The notes under the pieces were generated by a model. That model did not search any database. It was not told the DNA's origin and saw only the letters and a program-made list of their open reading frames with translations. From Billgrantia azerbaijanica (GTDB lineage Bacteria > Pseudomonadota > Gammaproteobacteria > Pseudomonadales > Halomonadaceae): a DNA stretch of 64,000 nucleotides. Location: assembly GCA_004551485.1 (NCBI GenBank), contig SBLD01000006.1, positions 213,761 through 277,760 of the forward strand, written 5' to 3'. The first letter of the stretch is position 1. Every line of letters begins with the position of its first letter. Below are positions 60,722 through 64,000 of the stretch, one piece after another. The position numbers were made by a program, and so were the translations under genes.

Positions 60722-61978
60722 TCAGGATGCGGGAGCGCCTAGGTCCACGGCCAGGCGCTCCACCGGCGTGTTCGTCTCGACCAACCCGGCCTCGAGGAGC
60801 AGCTGTTCGAAGCGGGCATAGCGCCCTTGGTCCACGGCGGCGGGGCGCTGGGCCAGGCGGGGGAAGATCTCCTCCCAGGCCTCGCGCATGATCGGGTCGT
60901 CGAGGGCGGGTTCCGCCGCGGTGATCAGCTCCCAGGCCGCCTCGCGATGGTTGAGGAGCCACAGCGTGGCCTCTTCGAGGGCCGCGACGAGCTGGCGGAT
61001 GGCATCGCGCTGGCTACCCAGCCGGTCACGGTTGGCCATCAGGATCAAACCATCGTGTGCGGGCAGCCCATGCTCTTCCAGCGGCAGTGTCTGGGTGAGA
61101 ACCCCTTCATCGGCGAGCTGACGCGGCAGGAGGTGGCGCTGGTGGACCACCACGCCATCGAGGCCGTCCTCGTGCATGGCATCGCGCACCGCGTAGTTCA
61201 CGTCCACCAGGTCGATGCGCTCGGGCAGGCCGTTGGCCGACCCCAGCGGCGATTCGAGCAGGGCCGCGCTGTCCTGCACCGTGTAACCGAGCCGCAGTGC
61301 CTCGGTCCCATTGCCGTTGTCACGGGACGCCTCCGTCTTTTCGGCGAGCAGCGACTGACGCAGTACGACGCCCGAGAGCGGGGTATCGATCAGGGTCGCC
61401 ACTCGCACCAGCGGCATGCCCTGATCCACCAGCAGGTGCAGCAGGGGCTGGCGGCCCAGGGCCAGGTCGGTACGTCCGGCGGCCAGCAGCTTGGCCGGCA
61501 CGTTGGGATCGGCGGGGCTGATCAGCGTCACCTCCAGCCCCCGCCGCTGGAACAGCCCCTTCTCGCGGGCCACCAGCAGGGCGGCATGCTGGGGGTTGAG
61601 GTACCAGTCGAGGGTGATCGTCAGCGGCGTCACCGGCGGCGGCACGATGGGTTCGGCGGGCTCGAAGGCCACCGAGGGCACCTCCGGAATGGCCTCCTCC
61701 TCAGCGGGCTCGAAGGTATCGAGGAAGGTGGGACCGTCCACCACGGGGGGCACCTCGACGAGCGCCGACGCCTCGGCCATTGGCGCGTCTGCCTGCGCCG
61801 CATCGATCTCCGCGAGGGGCGCAAAGAGCGACGGCACGATGACCTCGGTGCCCAGCGTCAGCGGTGCGGCGTCCTCGGCAACGTCCGCTTCGGCAAGCGC
61901 CATCAGCGGTGCCGGGCCGGTCAGCACGACGGCGAACAGGACGGCGAGGGGCAGGAGAGCAGGACGTGCCTTGAGCAT
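60722..61978 (-). CDS. NMT1/THI5-type substrate-binding protein with acidic N-terminal linker
   Basis: 418 residues from ATG 61978 (MLKARPALLPLAVLFAVVL), a signal peptide of about 29. Residues about 30-130 are an Ala/Pro/Glu-rich linker with no recognised fold (VAEDAAPLTLG, TFEPAEEEAIPEVPSVAFEP). The rest is an NMT1/THI5-like periplasmic binding fold: LTITLDWYLNPQHAALLVAREKGLFQRRGLEV in parts, KLLAAGRTDLALGRQP, DSAALLESPLGSANG. Relatives bind thiamine pyrimidines, sulfonates or riboflavin. No permease or ATPase gene adjoins it, so it is an orphan receptor here. Minus strand; a long plus-strand open frame across it is a shadow. Confidence 0.82.
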   Translation of the reverse strand: MLKARPALLPLAVLFAVVLTGPAPLMALAEADVAEDAAPLTLGTEVIVPSLFAPLAEIDAAQADAPMAEASALVEVPPVVDGPTFLDTFEPAEEEAIPEVPSVAFEPAEPIVPPPVTPLTITLDWYLNPQHAALLVAREKGLFQRRGLEVTLISPADPNVPAKLLAAGRTDLALGRQPLLHLLVDQGMPLVRVATLIDTPLSGVVLRQSLLAEKTEASRDNGNGTEALRLGYTVQDSAALLESPLGSANGLPERIDLVDVNYAVRDAMHEDGLDGVVVHQRHLLPRQLADEGVLTQTLPLEEHGLPAHDGLILMANRDRLGSQRDAIRQLVAALEEATLWLLNHREAAWELITAAEPALDDPIMREAWEEIFPRLAQRPAAVDQGRYARFEQLLLEAGLVETNTPVERLAVDLGAPAS

Positions 61979-62110
61979 GGGACGGGGGGAGCTCCAGCAA
62001 TCGGTGAGGCGCCAGTTTATCCTCGGCGACCCTGCCGAAGCCAGCCGAGAGGCCAACGGCGGTGCGAGACGGGGCGTGGCATAATGGCTCACCCGCTCGT
62101 CGAGGATCGT

Positions 62111-63817
62111 ATGGATACCATCAACACCCTCTTTCTGCTCAGTGGCTTCCTGATCGCTCTGAGCGTGATCGCCAGCCGCCTCTCCACCATGGTGGGCCTG
62201 CCCCTGCTACTGATCTTCCTGGCGCTGGGCATGCTGGCGGGCGAAGAGGGCGTGCTGGGCATCCAGTTCGACGACTACTCCCTGGCCTTTCTGATCGGCC
62301 ACCTGGCGTTGGCGATGATCCTGCTGGACGGTGGCCTCCGAACCCGGCTCAAGACCTTCCGGGTGGGCTTCAAGCCGGCCCTCTCCCTGGCAACGCTGGG
62401 GGTCTTCGTGACCAGTGCGCTGGTCGGCGTCATCGCCATGCACGTCTTCGGCCTGTCCCTCGTCCAGGGGCTGCTGGTCGGCGCTATCGTGGGCTCCACC
62501 GACGCCGCCGCCGTCTTTTCCATGCTCAGCGGGCGCGGGGTGCACCTCAACGAGCGTGTCAGCGCCACTCTGGAGATCGAGTCCGGCACCAACGACCCGA
62601 TGGCGATCTTCCTGACCCTGCTGCTGGTCGAACTGCTGGCCGGCGACCTGGGGGGCGTGACCGAAACGCTGCTGTTCCTGGTCAGCCAGTTTGGCCTGGC
62701 CCTGATCATCGGGCTGGGCGGCGGGTGGCTGAGTGCCCGTCTGATACGCTGGCTCGACCTGGCGCCAGGGCTCTACTCGCTGCTGGCCCTAGCACTGGGC
62801 TTTGCCGTCTTCGGCCTGACCGGCTTCCTCGGCGGCAGCGGCTTCCTGGCCATCTACCTGACGGGGCTGATGATCGGCAACCGGCCGGGGCGCCATCTCA
62901 ATTTCATCCTGCCCGTCCACGATGGCCTGGCGTGGCTCAGCCAGATCGGCCTTTTCCTGATCCTGGGGTTGCTGGTCACCCCTTCGGAACTGCTGGACTA
63001 TGCCCTCCCGGCCACCGTGGTGGCCCTGGCGCTGATCCTGGTGGCCCGGCCGCTGGCGGTATTCATCAGCGTCAAGCCGTTCTTCAAGTTCCGCTGGCGG
63101 GAGCTCTTCTTCATTGCCTGGGTAGGGCTGCGCGGCGCCGTGCCCATCGTGCTGGCAATCTTCCCGGTGATCGGCGGCGTCGAGAACGCCTCGCTCTACT
63201 TCAACGTGGCCTTTGCCGTGGTGCTGCTGTCGCTGCTGATCCAGGGCGGCAGCCTGCCGTTGATGGCACGCTGGATGAAGGTCGAGATCCCCAAGGGGGT
63301 CACGCCGAACCACCGCGGGCCGCTCGGCATCCTGCCGGAGAACGACTACGAGATGTTCGTCTACCAGGTCGACAACAGCGACCTGGACGACGTGCCCATC
63401 CGCCTGCTGCGCTTTCCCTCCGGGGCCGTGATCTCGGCGCTGTTCCGCGAGCACGCCATGCTGCACCCCAAGGGCAGCACGCGGCTCCGGCTCGGCGACG
63501 TCATCTGCGTGATCGGCCGGACCGACGACCTGCCGGCCCTGAACCGGCTGTTCAGCGGCGATGCCAAGCTCAAGCAGGAGCGCGCCTTCTTCGGCACCTT
63601 TACCTTCGACGGCGATGCGCTGATGCGCGACATCGCCGGGGTCTACGGCCTCACCCTGAGCCCCGGCGAATCGGACATGAGCCTTGGCGAGTTCGTCTCG
63701 CTGCGCGTGGGCGGCCACCCCGTGGTCGGCGACGACGTCGACTGGCACGGCATCCACTGGGTAGTCAGCGAGATGAACGGCAACAAGGTCACCCGGGTCG
63801 GCCTGCGTCTCTACTGA
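62111..63817 (+). CDS. cvrA: Potassium/proton antiporter (CvrA/NhaP2 type)
   Basis: CPA1-family cation/proton antiporter. 568 residues from ATG 62111 (MDTINTLFLLSGFLIAL), with GAGGA upstream; ATG 62084 is an alternative adding nine residues. About 12 membrane segments (to residue 390): AMILLDGGLRTRL, GSTDAAAVFSML, ESGTNDPMAIFLT (ion-binding Asp), and WVGLRGAVPIVLA. The C-terminal half has TrkA_C-like and CorC-HlyC-like domains (FPSGAVISALFREH; GESDMSLGEFV). E. coli CvrA has 578 residues and protects at low osmolarity. Exchange of K+ or Na+ suits a halophile. Confidence 0.92.
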   Translation: MDTINTLFLLSGFLIALSVIASRLSTMVGLPLLLIFLALGMLAGEEGVLGIQFDDYSLAFLIGHLALAMILLDGGLRTRLKTFRVGFKPALSLATLGVFVTSALVGVIAMHVFGLSLVQGLLVGAIVGSTDAAAVFSMLSGRGVHLNERVSATLEIESGTNDPMAIFLTLLLVELLAGDLGGVTETLLFLVSQFGLALIIGLGGGWLSARLIRWLDLAPGLYSLLALALGFAVFGLTGFLGGSGFLAIYLTGLMIGNRPGRHLNFILPVHDGLAWLSQIGLFLILGLLVTPSELLDYALPATVVALALILVARPLAVFISVKPFFKFRWRELFFIAWVGLRGAVPIVLAIFPVIGGVENASLYFNVAFAVVLLSLLIQGGSLPLMARWMKVEIPKGVTPNHRGPLGILPENDYEMFVYQVDNSDLDDVPIRLLRFPSGAVISALFREHAMLHPKGSTRLRLGDVICVIGRTDDLPALNRLFSGDAKLKQERAFFGTFTFDGDALMRDIAGVYGLTLSPGESDMSLGEFVSLRVGGHPVVGDDVDWHGIHWVVSEMNGNKVTRVGLRLY

Positions 63818-63847
63818 CGTGGGTAACGCCTTGATCGCACAAAGCTC

Positions 63848-63875
63848 TTGACCCAGCTCCAAAAGCTGATATGAT
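63848..63875 (+). promoter_or_regulatory. Promoter of tRNA-Ser
   Basis: TTGACC (63848-63853), 16-nt spacer, TATGAT (63870-63875), ending 15 nt before the mature tRNA 5' end. No open reading frame lies between cvrA and the tRNA. Confidence 0.75.
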
Positions 63876-63890
63876 GCATCGCCGTGAGCC

Positions 63891-63980
63891 GGAGGGATGG
63901 CAGAGCGGTTGAATGCACCGGTCTTGAAAACCGGCGAGGGTTAACGCCCTCCCAGGGTTCGAATCCCTGTCCCTCCGCCA
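63891..63980 (+). tRNA. tRNA-Ser, anticodon UGA
   Basis: A 90-nt type II tRNA: acceptor GGAGGGA pairs with TCCCTCC, followed by discriminator G and encoded CCA. Anticodon stem CCGGT/ACCGG encloses loop CTTGAAA with anticodon TGA. The long variable arm (GCGAGGGTTAACGCCCTC region) is diagnostic for Ser/Leu, and GGTTCGAATCC is the T arm. Such loci are common integration sites, but the 20 nt visible after it show no attachment repeat. Confidence 0.97.
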
Positions 63981-64000
63981 CTTCTTCTTTAGAATCAAGC

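Noticed and set aside
60827-62110. Plus-strand open frame of about 430 codons in front of cvrA, making a 996-codon ORF
   Set aside because: It is antisense to the NMT1-type gene, has no recognisable domain and is explained by high GC leaving few stops. The cvrA homology begins at 62111 behind a ribosome site.
63891-64000. tRNA-Ser as an integration site of a genomic island
   Set aside because: Only 20 nt follow the tRNA in the window; no integrase, direct repeat or composition shift is visible.
1-64000. CRISPR arrays, insertion sequences, prophage, restriction or defence systems
   Set aside because: No spaced direct repeats, transposase, integrase, phage structural or defence-family proteins were seen among the reading frames.

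Overview
The window reads as one contiguous piece of a high-GC gammaproteobacterial chromosome. It is dense with housekeeping genes, and I see no insertion sequence, phage gene, integrase or CRISPR array. Gene content fits a halophilic or halotolerant member of the Halomonadaceae (Halomonas-like): lon-hupB-ppiD, glnS-cysS, mltD-gloB-rnhA-dnaQ, two osmoprotectant systems and many acidic proteins. That placement is an inference from gene content, not from a database search.

Layout. 1-4267: lon (5' end missing), hupB, ppiD. 4417-5504: a COG0523 GTPase behind a Zur-like palindrome. 5506-10136: lpxH and ppiB on the minus strand, then divergent glnS-cysS. 10155-15001: a DUF1853 gene divergent from an osmF-yehYXW-type betaine importer. 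15029-18999: a branched-chain 2-oxoacid dehydrogenase operon (E1 alpha, E1 beta, E2 with two lipoyl domains) behind a LiuR-like palindrome. 19317-23370: de novo glycine betaine synthesis (glycine/sarcosine and sarcosine/dimethylglycine methyltransferases), metK, and a divergent MetF-like gene whose leader carries the core of an S-adenosylhomocysteine (SAH) riboswitch. 23478-27452: a fused phosphotransferase/P-loop kinase, a soluble Ser/Thr kinase and a DUF1636 protein. 27501-33657: a TRAP transporter with a MarR-type regulator, divergent from 5-oxoprolinase genes pxpABC. 33669-37609: a small ribbon-helix-helix protein, a GntR regulator, a cysteine-synthase-like enzyme and a SulP sulfate permease. 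37738-43492: metY, a chemoreceptor, rarD, an omega-amidase and rsuA. 43495-44111: a damaged diguanylate cyclase. 44272-49888: yejABEF peptide importer. 49990-56805: mltD, gloB, a methyltransferase, rnhA, dnaQ, nudC, an SCP2 protein, sohB and an ArsR regulator. 57149-63817: prpE, yhhQ with a preQ1-I-like leader, ybfF, an orphan NMT1-type binding protein and cvrA. 63891-63980: tRNA-Ser(UGA).

How the parts fit. Osmoadaptation dominates: betaine can be imported (osmF-yehYXW) or made from glycine by three SAM-dependent methylations. Those methylations consume SAM and release SAH. metK next door supplies SAM, and the MetF-like gene behind an SAH sensor would raise methyl-folate supply when SAH builds up. 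Sulfur metabolism (SulP, cysteine synthase, metY) and branched-chain/propionyl-CoA catabolism (bkd, prpE) are the other themes. The most notable signals are the SAH-riboswitch-controlled methyl-supply gene inside the betaine locus, the preQ1-like leader of yhhQ, and several palindromic operators sitting directly on divergent promoters.
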